From NCBI GenBank assembly GCA_041686955.1, contig JAWLCV010000017.1, forward strand, positions 1-61,834: a stretch of 61,834 nucleotides of DNA, in the 5' to 3' direction. The notes under the pieces are model-generated. The model searched no databases, was not told where the DNA came from, and saw nothing but the letters and a program-made list of their open reading frames with translations. Positions 26,019-33,872 of this stretch are shown here, piece by piece. The stretch's first letter is position 1. Each line of letters begins with the position of its first letter. The translations under genes and the position numbers were made by a program. The DNA comes from UBA7803 sp041686955 (lineage in GTDB: Bacteria; Pseudomonadota; Gammaproteobacteria; Pseudomonadales; Azotimanducaceae).

Positions 26019-27290
26019 ATGGATTTCGAGATTCCAGAGGACATTCAGGCGCTGCTCGGCCGGCTGGACGAGTTCATCGACGAGGTGATCAAACCGCTGG
26101 AGCAGGAGAACGACAACATCCGGTTCTTCGACCACCGCCGCGAGGACGCCCGCACCGACTGGGAACGCGGCGGGCTGCCCAACGAGGAATGGGAGCAGTT
26201 GCTGCACAAGGTGAAGCGGCTGGCGGACGAGGCCGGCTTCTACCGCTATCCCTTCCCCAAGGAATACGGCGGCATGGATGGCTCGAACCTCGGCATGGCC
26301 ATCATCCGCGAGCACCTGGCGGCGAAGGGCCTGGGGCTCCACAACGACCTGCAGAACGAGCACTCCATCGTCGGCAACAACGTGGGTCTGCTGCTCATGC
26401 TCCAATACGGCACCGAGGAGCAGAAGAAGGAGTGGGTGGACGATCTGGCGGAAGGCCGCGCGGGCTTCGCCTTCGGCATCACCGAGCCCAATCACGGCTC
26501 CGACGCCACTCACATGGAAACCCACGCGGTCCGCGACGGCGACGAATGGGTGATCAACGGCGAGAAGACATGGAACACCGGCATCCACAAGGCCAAGTAC
26601 GACATGGTCATGGCCCGCACCTCCGGCAAGCCCGGGGACGGCGACGGCATCACCGCCTTCCTGGTGCCCATGGACGCGCCCGGGGTGAAGATCGAGGAGT
26701 ATCTCTGGACCTTCAACATGCCCACGGACCACGGCCGGGTCTCGTTCACCAACGTACGCGTGCCCCACGTGAGCATCTTCGGCGGCGAAGGCCGGGGGCT
26801 GCAGGTGGTGCAGCACTTCTTCAACGAGAACCGAATCCGTCAGGCGGCCTCGAGCCTGGGCGCGGCCCAGTACTGCATCGACGAGTCGGTGAAATACGCC
26901 ATGGAGCGCAAGCCCTTCGGCAAGCCGCTGTCGGCCAACCAGGGCGTTCAGTTCCCCCTGGTGGAGCTGCAGACCCAGTGCGAGATGCTGCGGGCGCTGA
27001 TCCACAAGACCGCCTGGCTCATGGACAAGGACGGCGCCTTCTCCGTGTCGGACAAGGTCTCCATGTGCAACTACTGGGCGAACCGGCTGTGCTGTGAGGC
27101 GGCGGACCGGGCCATGCAGGTCCACGGCGGCCTGGGCTATTCGCGGCACAAGCCCTTCGAGCACATCTACCGTCACCACCGCCGCTACCGGATCACCGAA
27201 GGCGCGGAGGAGATCCAGATGCGGCGGGTGGCCGGCTACATGTTCGGCTACATGAAGCAGCGGGCGCCCAAGGGCGTGAAGGAAGACTGA
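26019..27290 (+). CDS. acyl-CoA dehydrogenase
   Basis: A 423-residue flavoprotein. The three-part ACAD fold is visible: a helical N-terminal domain, the middle strand domain with FAFGITEPNHGSDATHMET and VINGEKTWNTGI, and the C-terminal helices with QVHGGLGYSRHKPFEHIYRH and YRITEGAEEIQMRRVAGY. It resembles the ACAD10/11-related branch that works next to kinase-like proteins. The ATG at 26019 is preceded by GTAAGG. Two bases separate it from the kinase-like gene. Its position in a 4-hydroxyacyl-CoA route (LvaC-like) is inference. Confidence 0.9.
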   Translation: MDFEIPEDIQALLGRLDEFIDEVIKPLEQENDNIRFFDHRREDARTDWERGGLPNEEWEQLLHKVKRLADEAGFYRYPFPKEYGGMDGSNLGMAIIREHLAAKGLGLHNDLQNEHSIVGNNVGLLLMLQYGTEEQKKEWVDDLAEGRAGFAFGITEPNHGSDATHMETHAVRDGDEWVINGEKTWNTGIHKAKYDMVMARTSGKPGDGDGITAFLVPMDAPGVKIEEYLWTFNMPTDHGRVSFTNVRVPHVSIFGGEGRGLQVVQHFFNENRIRQAASSLGAAQYCIDESVKYAMERKPFGKPLSANQGVQFPLVELQTQCEMLRALIHKTAWLMDKDGAFSVSDKVSMCNYWANRLCCEAADRAMQVHGGLGYSRHKPFEHIYRHHRRYRITEGAEEIQMRRVAGYMFGYMKQRAPKGVKED

Positions 27291-27292
27291 TC

Positions 27293-28726
27293 GTGGCCCA
27301 GGACCGCGCGGAGTTCGAAGCGGCGCTGGACGCCGTGCTCCGCCGGGTCGTTCCGGGCTGCCGGGGACTGGTGGCGGCGGAACGGCTCTCCGGCGGTGCC
27401 AGTCAGGAGACCTACCGTCTCACCATCGACACCGGGGACGGTGAGCGGCCGCTGTGCATGCGTCGCGCGCCCGGTGGCGGGGGCGTGGTATCGGAAGCCG
27501 CGAGTACCGGCCCCGGCCTCGCCACCGAGGCCCGGCTCATGCAGGTGGCCCGGGAGGCCGGTGTGCCGGAGCCCCAGGTGCACTACGTGCTGGAGCCCGG
27601 CGACGGGCTGGGCGAAGGCTTCATCATGGAGTGGCTCGAGGGCGAGACCCTGGGCGCGCGCATCGCCCGGGCGCCGGAGCTGGCGGCGGTGCGGAAGAAT
27701 CTGGCTTTCGAGTGCGGGCAGATTCTGGCGCGGATTCACGGCATCGACCTGGCGGCAGCCGGGCTCGAGGGGCGGCTCAACCGCAGCACGCCGGAAGACT
27801 TCGTGCGCCAGACCTGGGAGCGTTACCAGCTCCTCGGCACCCCCCAGCCCATGATCGACTACACCGCCCGCTGGCTGCTGGAGCACCTGCCGGACGCTCC
27901 GCGCATGACGCTGGTGCACAACGACTTCCGCAACGGCAACTTCATGGTGAACGAGCACGGAATCAATGCGGTGCTCGATTGGGAGATCGCCCACATCGGC
28001 GACCCCATGCGCGACCTGGGGTGGATCTGCACCAACTCCTGGCGCTTCGGGGTGACGGAGAAGCCCGTGGGCGGCTTCGGCGAGTATGCGGATCTGTTCG
28101 CCGGGTACGAATCCGTGTCCGGTGAGCCGGTGGACCCGGACCACGTGAAGTTCTGGGTGGTGTTCGGCTCGTTCTGGTGGGCCGTGGGATGTCTCGGCAT
28201 GGCGGAGCACTACCGCAGCGGCCCGGATCAGACGGTGGAGCGCCCGGCCATCGGCCGGCGCTCGTCCGAGTGCCAGGTGGACTGCGTGAACCTGCTGATG
28301 CCGGGGCCGGTCGAGCTGGTGCCGGAGCGGGATCTCGCCGCCAGCGACGACATGCCGAGGCTGGACGAGCTGGTGGTCTCGGTGCGCGATTACCTGCGCG
28401 GCGACGTGATGGCGGCCACCGGGGGCCGCACGCAGTTTCTCGCCCGGGTGGCGGGCAACAGCCTGGACATCGTGCTGCGCGAGCTGGCCCTGGGGGATGC
28501 CCACCGCGCCCGCGAGCGCGAGCGGCTGCAGGGGTTGCTGGGGGTGGCGGGGGCGCTTTCGGATCTGCGCTGGCAGTTGACCCGCGGCTTGCGCGACGGC
28601 TCGGTGGCGCTGGACACCCCGGGACTCGCCGAGCATCTGCGGGCGACGGTGGTGAACCAGATCGCCATCGATCAGCCCCGGTACTCGGGGTTCAAGACGG
28701 CACTCGCCAACGCCGGTCTCGCCTGA
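27293..28726 (+). CDS. APH-family kinase-like protein with C-terminal DUF6285-like domain
   Basis: A 477-residue protein, GTG start. Residues about 10-340 are an aminoglycoside-phosphotransferase-like kinase: glycine loop LSGGASQETY (32-41), catalytic VHNDFRNGN (His209, Asp211) and metal-binding DWE (Asp229). Residues about 355-470 form a separate helical domain resembling DUF6285. Kinases of this branch beside acyl-CoA dehydrogenases are known as ACAD11-like and LvaA-like and phosphorylate 4-hydroxyacyl-CoA. LvaA needs the small protein LvaB; the C-terminal domain may be its fused counterpart, which is inference. Confidence 0.8.
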   Translation: MAQDRAEFEAALDAVLRRVVPGCRGLVAAERLSGGASQETYRLTIDTGDGERPLCMRRAPGGGGVVSEAASTGPGLATEARLMQVAREAGVPEPQVHYVLEPGDGLGEGFIMEWLEGETLGARIARAPELAAVRKNLAFECGQILARIHGIDLAAAGLEGRLNRSTPEDFVRQTWERYQLLGTPQPMIDYTARWLLEHLPDAPRMTLVHNDFRNGNFMVNEHGINAVLDWEIAHIGDPMRDLGWICTNSWRFGVTEKPVGGFGEYADLFAGYESVSGEPVDPDHVKFWVVFGSFWWAVGCLGMAEHYRSGPDQTVERPAIGRRSSECQVDCVNLLMPGPVELVPERDLAASDDMPRLDELVVSVRDYLRGDVMAATGGRTQFLARVAGNSLDIVLRELALGDAHRARERERLQGLLGVAGALSDLRWQLTRGLRDGSVALDTPGLAEHLRATVVNQIAIDQPRYSGFKTALANAGLA

Positions 28727-28736
28727 GCCCGCGGCC

Positions 28737-29732
28737 ATGGGGCAGTCGGCTTCCACGCCTACCCTGGCGGAGACCCTCTCGGACGTGCCGCGGGTACCCC
28801 GCGGCGTCTGGCGGCGGATGGGCTGGCTGCGCCGCTGGCTGATCGCGAGCCGCGCGGCCGTGCTGCCGCTGACCCTGCTCTCCGCGCTGTTCGGCGGTCT
28901 GCTGGCGGCGCCCTGGACCCCGCGGGAGGGCCTGCTGCTGCTTCTGTGCACGGCGGGGCTGCTGCTGGCCCACGCTGCCAGCAACCTGCTGAACGACCAC
29001 ATGGACTGGCGCCTGGGGCTAGACCGGGACAGCTACTTCCGGGTCCGTTACGGCACCCATCCGCTCGCTCAGGGACTGATTCGCCCGATCACCCACCTGC
29101 TGGCGCTGCTGGCGGTGGGCAGCCTGGCCCTGTGGCTGGGGTGGGAGATCGCCGGCAGAACCGGCACTCCCACCTACTGGCTCGCCGGTGCGGGCGCGCT
29201 CTTGATGCTGTTCTACACCTGGCCGCTGAAACGCCTGGGGCTGGGTGAGGTCGTGGTACTGCTGGTGTGGGGGCCGCTGATGGTAGGCGGCGTGTACTGG
29301 GTGCTGACGGGCGACTGGGGGCTCGACATCGCCGCCATCTCCGTCATTTTCGGTCTCGGTCCCACGGTGGTGGTGTTCGGCAAGCACACCGACAAGCGCC
29401 GCGACGACGCCGCCCGCGGAGTCCGCACCCTGCCGGTGCTGCTCGGTCCCCTATGGGCGCCGCGCGTCACCGCGGCTCTGGCGGCAACCCAGGTGGCGGG
29501 CGGGCTCGGCTGGGCCTGGACCGGCGGCCGCTGGAGCTACCTGTTGCTGCTGGCGGCGGCGCCGGCCCTCTGGCGCTGTGTCCGGACCTGCCTGCGACGG
29601 CGCCCCGCCAGGCGGCCCCGGGGCTATCCGTCCCACCTGTGGCCGCTCTGGTACACGGTTGCCGGCTTCCGCTTCGCCCGGGCCAGCGGCGCGGCCCTGG
29701 TGGCGGCGGCGCTCCTGGACGCCCTGTGGTGA
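28737..29732 (+). CDS. UbiA-family prenyltransferase
   Basis: A 331-residue membrane protein with about eight helices. The first Asp-rich motif is NLLNDHMDWRLGLD (83-96) and the second is KHTDKRRDDAARG, which together bind Mg-diphosphate of the prenyl donor. The pattern is nearer MenA than UbiA. It follows the kinase-like gene by ten bases, so they may be cotranscribed, though a functional link is not evident. The acceptor is unknown. Confidence 0.82.
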   Translation: MGQSASTPTLAETLSDVPRVPRGVWRRMGWLRRWLIASRAAVLPLTLLSALFGGLLAAPWTPREGLLLLLCTAGLLLAHAASNLLNDHMDWRLGLDRDSYFRVRYGTHPLAQGLIRPITHLLALLAVGSLALWLGWEIAGRTGTPTYWLAGAGALLMLFYTWPLKRLGLGEVVVLLVWGPLMVGGVYWVLTGDWGLDIAAISVIFGLGPTVVVFGKHTDKRRDDAARGVRTLPVLLGPLWAPRVTAALAATQVAGGLGWAWTGGRWSYLLLLAAAPALWRCVRTCLRRRPARRPRGYPSHLWPLWYTVAGFRFARASGAALVAAALLDALW

Positions 29733-29745
29733 GGCGGGCGGGCCG

Positions 29746-30177
29746 CTAGCGAAGCCGGCGCAAGGCCGGCTCGGCGGCGACCGGGGGCTCGAAGGTGTAA
29801 CAGTGGCGCCCGGGGCCGTGGGCCCAGAACTCGCCGGCGGATGCCTCGCTGGCAGCGCTCTGGAAGGTGGCGCACAGCCGATAGCCCGTGGGTTGCTCGG
29901 TGGTCTCGTACTCGTAGGGGAGCCCCGTCACCGGGTCCGAGGGCATCCGTGACAGCCGCCGGCCGTCCACCAGCTCGCCGAGGCTCTCGGGCAGGGCCTC
30001 TCTGGCCAGCCAGTACCCGTCGATGGCGGCGGCGAGGCGCTGCAGGTCCCCCACGCGCCGCTCGTCCAGGCGCTTGTGCCGCTGCTCGACGGGAGAACCG
30101 GACAGCAGCAGGCCCGCCACCAGCGCCACGCCCACCAGGGACGAGGCGGTCCACGCGGCGATGCGATTGACGGTCAC
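29746..30177 (-). CDS. small anchored protein, pseudopilin-like tail
   Basis: A 143-residue protein from a GTG at 30177 that overlaps the stop of the upstream gene. One N-terminal membrane segment (about 9-27) is followed by a helix and a segment, SDPVTGLPYEYE then GYRLCATF, that resembles the C-terminal region of GspG-like pseudopilins or their look-alikes. No prepilin peptidase site is present. It is last in a three-gene unit with a DUF5671 protein. Function unknown. Confidence 0.6.
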   Translation of the reverse strand: MTVNRIAAWTASSLVGVALVAGLLLSGSPVEQRHKRLDERRVGDLQRLAAAIDGYWLAREALPESLGELVDGRRLSRMPSDPVTGLPYEYETTEQPTGYRLCATFQSAASEASAGEFWAHGPGRHCYTFEPPVAAEPALRRLR

Positions 30178-30812
30178 GGCGGCAACGCCTCGTCGTCGGC
30201 GCGCACCGTCCACAGGTAGTATCCGAAGACGGCCGCGGCGAGGCCTGCGACGATGGTGGATTTGAGCAGGAAGCGCGCCGTGAGCTCGCCCGAGAGCAGG
30301 CCGTGCACCAGGAAGATGAGGTCGCCGATGATCACGAACGCTGCGCCCGCCAAGGTCAGGTAGGTGAGCCATCGGCGGACCGGGGAGGCCCGCCGGACCG
30401 GATCCGCCGCCACGTCGCGCACCGCGTGATAGCTCGCGTACAGGAACACCGGGTAGGCCACCACCAGCACCGAGGTGGCGAAGCGGATTCGGCGGAAAAC
30501 CGTCTCCTGTTGCTCGACGAGCTCGTCAGGGAACGCCAGATTGACGAACTGAAACAGCAGGTGCCCCAGATAGAAGGCGCTGAGATAGAGCGAACCGAAG
30601 ACGATGAGGTAGAGGAAGGCGTCGCGGGCGCTGAGCTGGGTTCGGGGGCGCGGCACCGGCACGGGGAAATCCACCGGCGCGAACGTCCGCAGCGCATCCG
30701 CGACCCGATCCCGGGACCAGCCGGCCTCCGCCAGGACTCGCTCGATCTCCGCACGGGTCGCGCCGGCGCGCAACGCCGCTTCGACGAATCCGTTGAGTCT
30801 GTCTCGCGCCAG
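30174..30812 (-). CDS. DUF5671-type membrane protein
   Basis: About 212 residues with an N-terminal helical hairpin (ATRAEIERVLAEAGWSRDRV) and five membrane helices (about 60 to the end), as in DUF5671 proteins. The first ATG-like codon at 30773 (TTG) would cut the N-terminal hairpin. A CTG at 30812 keeps it whole and has a strong TGAGGAGG ribosome site that overlaps the stop of the gene before it. I therefore propose the rare CTG start. Function unknown. Confidence 0.6.
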   Translation of the reverse strand: MARDRLNGFVEAALRAGATRAEIERVLAEAGWSRDRVADALRTFAPVDFPVPVPRPRTQLSARDAFLYLIVFGSLYLSAFYLGHLLFQFVNLAFPDELVEQQETVFRRIRFATSVLVVAYPVFLYASYHAVRDVAADPVRRASPVRRWLTYLTLAGAAFVIIGDLIFLVHGLLSGELTARFLLKSTIVAGLAAAVFGYYLWTVRADDEALPP

Positions 30813-30821
30813 GGGACCTCC

Positions 30822-31334
30822 TCAGGGTGCGCTTCGCGGCCGCATTTCGAACAGCCACAGGGCTCCGGATTCCACCGCCTGGATCGTGGCCTCGGTGCCG
30901 TACTTGCGGTTCAGCTCCGCCACCAGCGGCTGCGCCAGGGCCGGGTCGAGAACGCGCACGAGCCGGCGCGGGTACAGCTTGCCCTCTACCCGCAGAACCG
31001 CCCGGCCGTCCTGCTCCGCCTCCGGCGGCCACTGCTTCCACAACCGGCCCCAGGTGCTGTTCATGTAGCCGGAGGGAATGAAGATGCGGCCGCCGTGGAC
31101 GAGGATCCACGTGGTGCGCGACCGCGCCGGCGCCAATAGCTGAAACTCCACCGTCTGAACATCCTGCAGCCGGTTCCAGTCCGGCTCGGCGCCCGCGTGC
31201 AGCTCGCCGGACTCGAACGGCCCGCCGGCGAGGATGCCGATGGGTCCGTCGGACAAGCGCCCGAGCAACGCCACGCCGCCGATGATGACCACGGCGAGTA
31301 TCGCGACGCCGACGAGGAATCGGACGATGAACAT
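30822..31334 (-). CDS. hypothetical protein with single N-terminal membrane segment
   Basis: A 170-residue protein. One membrane segment (about 5-24) is followed by a soluble domain with WILVHGGRIFIPSGYM and a repeated basic pattern KLYPRRLVRVLD. GAGGAGAG lies before the ATG at 31334. The stop lies nine bases before the proposed start of the DUF5671 gene, so these small proteins are one operon. No family recognised. Confidence 0.6.
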   Translation of the reverse strand: MFIVRFLVGVAILAVVIIGGVALLGRLSDGPIGILAGGPFESGELHAGAEPDWNRLQDVQTVEFQLLAPARSRTTWILVHGGRIFIPSGYMNSTWGRLWKQWPPEAEQDGRAVLRVEGKLYPRRLVRVLDPALAQPLVAELNRKYGTEATIQAVESGALWLFEMRPRSAP

Positions 31335-31492
31335 GGGCGCGCTCTCCTCACGAGTGCCTGCACGGGGGAGAGTGCGTCGATTCGTGCCGGGGATCAAGTC
31401 ACGGGCGCGCGGTGGTTCACGGTCTGCGGCGGTGGATTCCCGCCCCGCTCGGCTCTCGGTCATCATGCCCGTGCCAACAGACGGAGCCCATC

Positions 31493-31825
31493 ATGCGTCT
31501 TTCGAGGCACGTTCAGCGACGGGCCATCGCCTTGGTCCTGACGGCGCTGGCGCCGTGGGTCCAGGCCCACGATCCCGTCCCCGGTCACGATTGCCGCGCC
31601 CCTGAGCGCCCGGTGAACGATCAGGACGACGTGCTGTGGCAGGGTTTTCTCGATGCCGTGGACGGCTACCGCCACTGCATCAGCGACTTCGCCGCGGTCA
31701 ACCGGCGGGCGGCGCAGGCGCACGCCCAGGCGGCCAACGAGGCGACCCAGGCCTGGAACGCGTTCGTGCGCCGCGAGCTCAACGTGCCGGAGGACTATCC
31801 GTGGCCGCCGAAGGCGGCCCGCTAG
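31493..31825 (+). CDS. small secreted hypothetical protein
   Basis: A 110-residue precursor with a signal peptide (cleavage near WVQAHD, residue 25). The mature part has two cysteines (HDCRAPE and YRHCISDF) that could pair, then an alanine-rich helix. The ATG at 31493 starts just before the leader, while earlier in-frame codons add no hydrophobic start. It is a likely periplasmic protein of unknown role. Confidence 0.6.
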   Translation: MRLSRHVQRRAIALVLTALAPWVQAHDPVPGHDCRAPERPVNDQDDVLWQGFLDAVDGYRHCISDFAAVNRRAAQAHAQAANEATQAWNAFVRRELNVPEDYPWPPKAAR

Positions 31826-31856
31826 ATCGGCGGGCCGCCCCGACGGGCCGTCCGCG

Positions 31857-32483
31857 CTAGAAGCGGTAGCCCACGTTCAGACCGAAGGCCCAGGGGTCGA
31901 TCTCCACCGTTTCCAGCTTCTGGCCGTCGAGCTCGGCGTCGGTGTCGATGTCCAGGTAGCGCACGTCGGCGTTGAGGAACCAGTTGCTGCCCAGGTCGAT
32001 GTCCACCCCCAGCACGGCCGCCGCGCCCACGGACGTGTCGAGGTCCAGGTCGGCGCCCGCCAGCGGCCCTTTGGTGTCCTCGTCGAAGAACACGGTGACG
32101 TTGAGGCCCGCCCCCAGGTACGGCTGGATCGGCGAGTCGGGAAGGAAGTGGTAGGCCACGCTCACCGTGGGCGGCAGGTGCTTGGTGGACGCCACCGTGG
32201 GACCGTCCACCAGAGCGATGTCGTGCTCGAAGGGCAGAGCCGCCAGAAGCTGAACTTCCCAGTTGCGGGTGAGCATGCGGGCGATTTGGAAGGTGAACAT
32301 GGTGTCGTCGTCCACCTCGACGATGTCGCCGTTGTCGGACTTGGGATCCACCAGATGGAAGCCGCCGCGGACGATCCAGTCGCCGGCCTCGTGAGCCAGG
32401 GTCGGCACCGGTGCCAGCAGCGCCGCGCCGAGGCAGCAGGCTGCAGCGTTGCGCGGGGACGTGGATCTTCTCGTTCTCGTCAT
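31857..32483 (-). CDS. ompW: OmpW-family outer membrane protein
   Basis: A 208-residue precursor with a leader ending near TLAHEAG. The mature part begins GDWIVRGGFHLVDPKSDNG, the OmpW hallmark. The alternating barrel strands include PPTVSVAYHFLPDSPIQPYL, and the protein ends in NVGYRF with the terminal Phe expected for BAM-assembled barrels. AGGAGAG precedes the ATG. An FNR-like sequence at 32595 and a TATAAA-like -10 at 32526-32531 lie upstream. OmpW is oxygen-responsive in enteric bacteria. Confidence 0.9.
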   Translation of the reverse strand: MTRTRRSTSPRNAAACCLGAALLAPVPTLAHEAGDWIVRGGFHLVDPKSDNGDIVEVDDDTMFTFQIARMLTRNWEVQLLAALPFEHDIALVDGPTVASTKHLPPTVSVAYHFLPDSPIQPYLGAGLNVTVFFDEDTKGPLAGADLDLDTSVGAAAVLGVDIDLGSNWFLNADVRYLDIDTDAELDGQKLETVEIDPWAFGLNVGYRF

Positions 32484-32525
32484 CGTTCTCTCCTGATCTT
32501 GCGCCGAGCGCGTTGGTTCGGCTGC

Positions 32526-32608
32526 TTTATAAAATTCGCCCCCGGAGCCGGTAATAGGGGTATCCCGAAGCGCCGGGGGCCGGCACGGGCTCACTTGACC
32601 CGAATCAA
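32526..32608 (-). promoter_or_regulatory. putative ompW promoter with FNR-type site
   Basis: TTGACCCGAATCAA (32595-32608) matches the FNR consensus TTGAT-N4-ATCAA at nine of ten fixed positions. On the reverse strand a TATAAA-like -10 occupies 32531-32526. With a start point about seven bases beyond, the FNR centre would be near -82, one of the helical positions known for FNR upstream activation. A GCCCCCGG inverted repeat (32538-32545 and 32573-32580) lies between. The site is also 60 bases before argE. Confidence 0.4.
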
Positions 32609-32667
32609 CTGAAGGAGCAATTCCCGGGCCTATCGCGTTTTCGTCCGGGGAACCCTATGCTTGGCTC

Positions 32668-33822
32668 ATGTCCGCCCGGTGCTACACCCCCCGGGGCATG
32701 CTCGATGCCCTGGTGTCATTCCCCACAGTCTCGCGAGACTCGAATCTGGATCTGATCCGGTTCGTCTCGGAGTACCTGCGCGGGCATGGCGTGGAGGCGC
32801 GCCTGGTGGAAAGCGACTGCGGCGCGAAGGCCAACCTGTACGCCACGGTGGGCCCCATGGTGCCGGGCGGGGTGGTGCTTTCCGGACACACCGACGTGGT
32901 GCCCGTGGACGATCAGGCCTGGAGCAGCGACCCGTTCCGGGTGGTGGAGCGGGAAGGGCGGCTCTACGGCCGCGGCACCTGTGACATGAAGGGGTTCATC
33001 GCCATCGCGCTGGCCCTGGTGCCGGAGATGCAGGCGCTGCGCTACCCCATTCACCTGGCGTTCTCCTACGACGAGGAGGTGGGTTGCCTCGGCGCGCCCC
33101 GGCTCATCGAAGCCCTGACCACACATCTGCCCCGGCCGCGGGCGGTGATCGTGGGCGAGCCCACCGGCATGCGGGTGGTGACGGCGCACAAGAGCATGTT
33201 CATCTTCGAGACCCACGTGGTGGGCCACGAGGCCCACTCCAGCAAGCAGGAGCTGGGGGTTCCGGCGGTGATGGTCGCCGGTCGGCTGGTGAACTGGCTC
33301 GCCGAGCAGCAGGCGCGAAACCGGGCCCGGGCCGAGCCGGGCTGCCCCTTCGACCCGGCGTATTCCACCCTGCACTGCGGGGTGATCCACGGCGGCACGG
33401 CGCAGAACATCACCGCTCGCGATTGCCGCTTCGTCACCGACATCCGTACCCTGCCGGAGGAAGATCCGCTGGATTACTTCCAGGCCCTGGAGCGGTTCGC
33501 CCGGGAGGAGCTCGAGCCGGAGATGCACCGGGTGCAGGCCGGGACGGGCATCCACTTCGAGGTGCGCGCCAACGTGCCCGGCTTCACCGCCGCCGAGGAC
33601 GATCCCGCCGTGGTGCTCGCCAAGCAGCTCACCGGTCAGAACGCCACCGAATGCGTGGCCTACGGTGCCGAGGCGGGGCAGTTCCAGCAGGCGGGGCTGT
33701 CGGTGGTGGTCTGTGGTCCCGGCAGCATCGACCAGGCCCACCAGCCCGACGAGTACATGACCCTGGAGCAGTTCGAGCTGGGGACCGCGTTCCTGCGCCG
33801 GCTGGTGGCGCAGCTCTCCTGA
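32668..33822 (+). CDS. argE: acetylornithine deacetylase ArgE
   Basis: A 384-residue M20-family metalloenzyme. Zinc ligands and catalytic residues are in place: SGHTDVVP (His74, Asp76), GTCDMKG (Asp106) and DEEVG (Glu136, Glu137), with the dimerisation insert near 190-290. Overall length and the PDEYMTLEQ ending match ArgE rather than DapE. It removes the acetyl group from N-acetylornithine in arginine synthesis. No other arg gene is nearby. Confidence 0.88.
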   Translation: MSARCYTPRGMLDALVSFPTVSRDSNLDLIRFVSEYLRGHGVEARLVESDCGAKANLYATVGPMVPGGVVLSGHTDVVPVDDQAWSSDPFRVVEREGRLYGRGTCDMKGFIAIALALVPEMQALRYPIHLAFSYDEEVGCLGAPRLIEALTTHLPRPRAVIVGEPTGMRVVTAHKSMFIFETHVVGHEAHSSKQELGVPAVMVAGRLVNWLAEQQARNRARAEPGCPFDPAYSTLHCGVIHGGTAQNITARDCRFVTDIRTLPEEDPLDYFQALERFAREELEPEMHRVQAGTGIHFEVRANVPGFTAAEDDPAVVLAKQLTGQNATECVAYGAEAGQFQQAGLSVVVCGPGSIDQAHQPDEYMTLEQFELGTAFLRRLVAQLS

Positions 33823-33836
33823 GTCGGCGAGTCAGC

Positions 33837-33872
33837 GGCTCGCCAACGGCTCGCCAACGGCTCGCCAACGGC
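33837..33872 (+). repeat. tandem 11-base repeat GGCTCGCCAAC
   Basis: Three exact copies of GGCTCGCCAAC (33837, 33848, 33859) and a broken fourth fill the gap between the argE stop and the convergent dipeptidase stop. Similar units occur at 23574 and, as a 12-base in-frame form, at 5905. Confidence 0.9.

Noticed and set aside
33837..33872. Possible CRISPR array
   Set aside because: Units are 11 bases, directly adjacent and without unique spacers. No cas gene is present.
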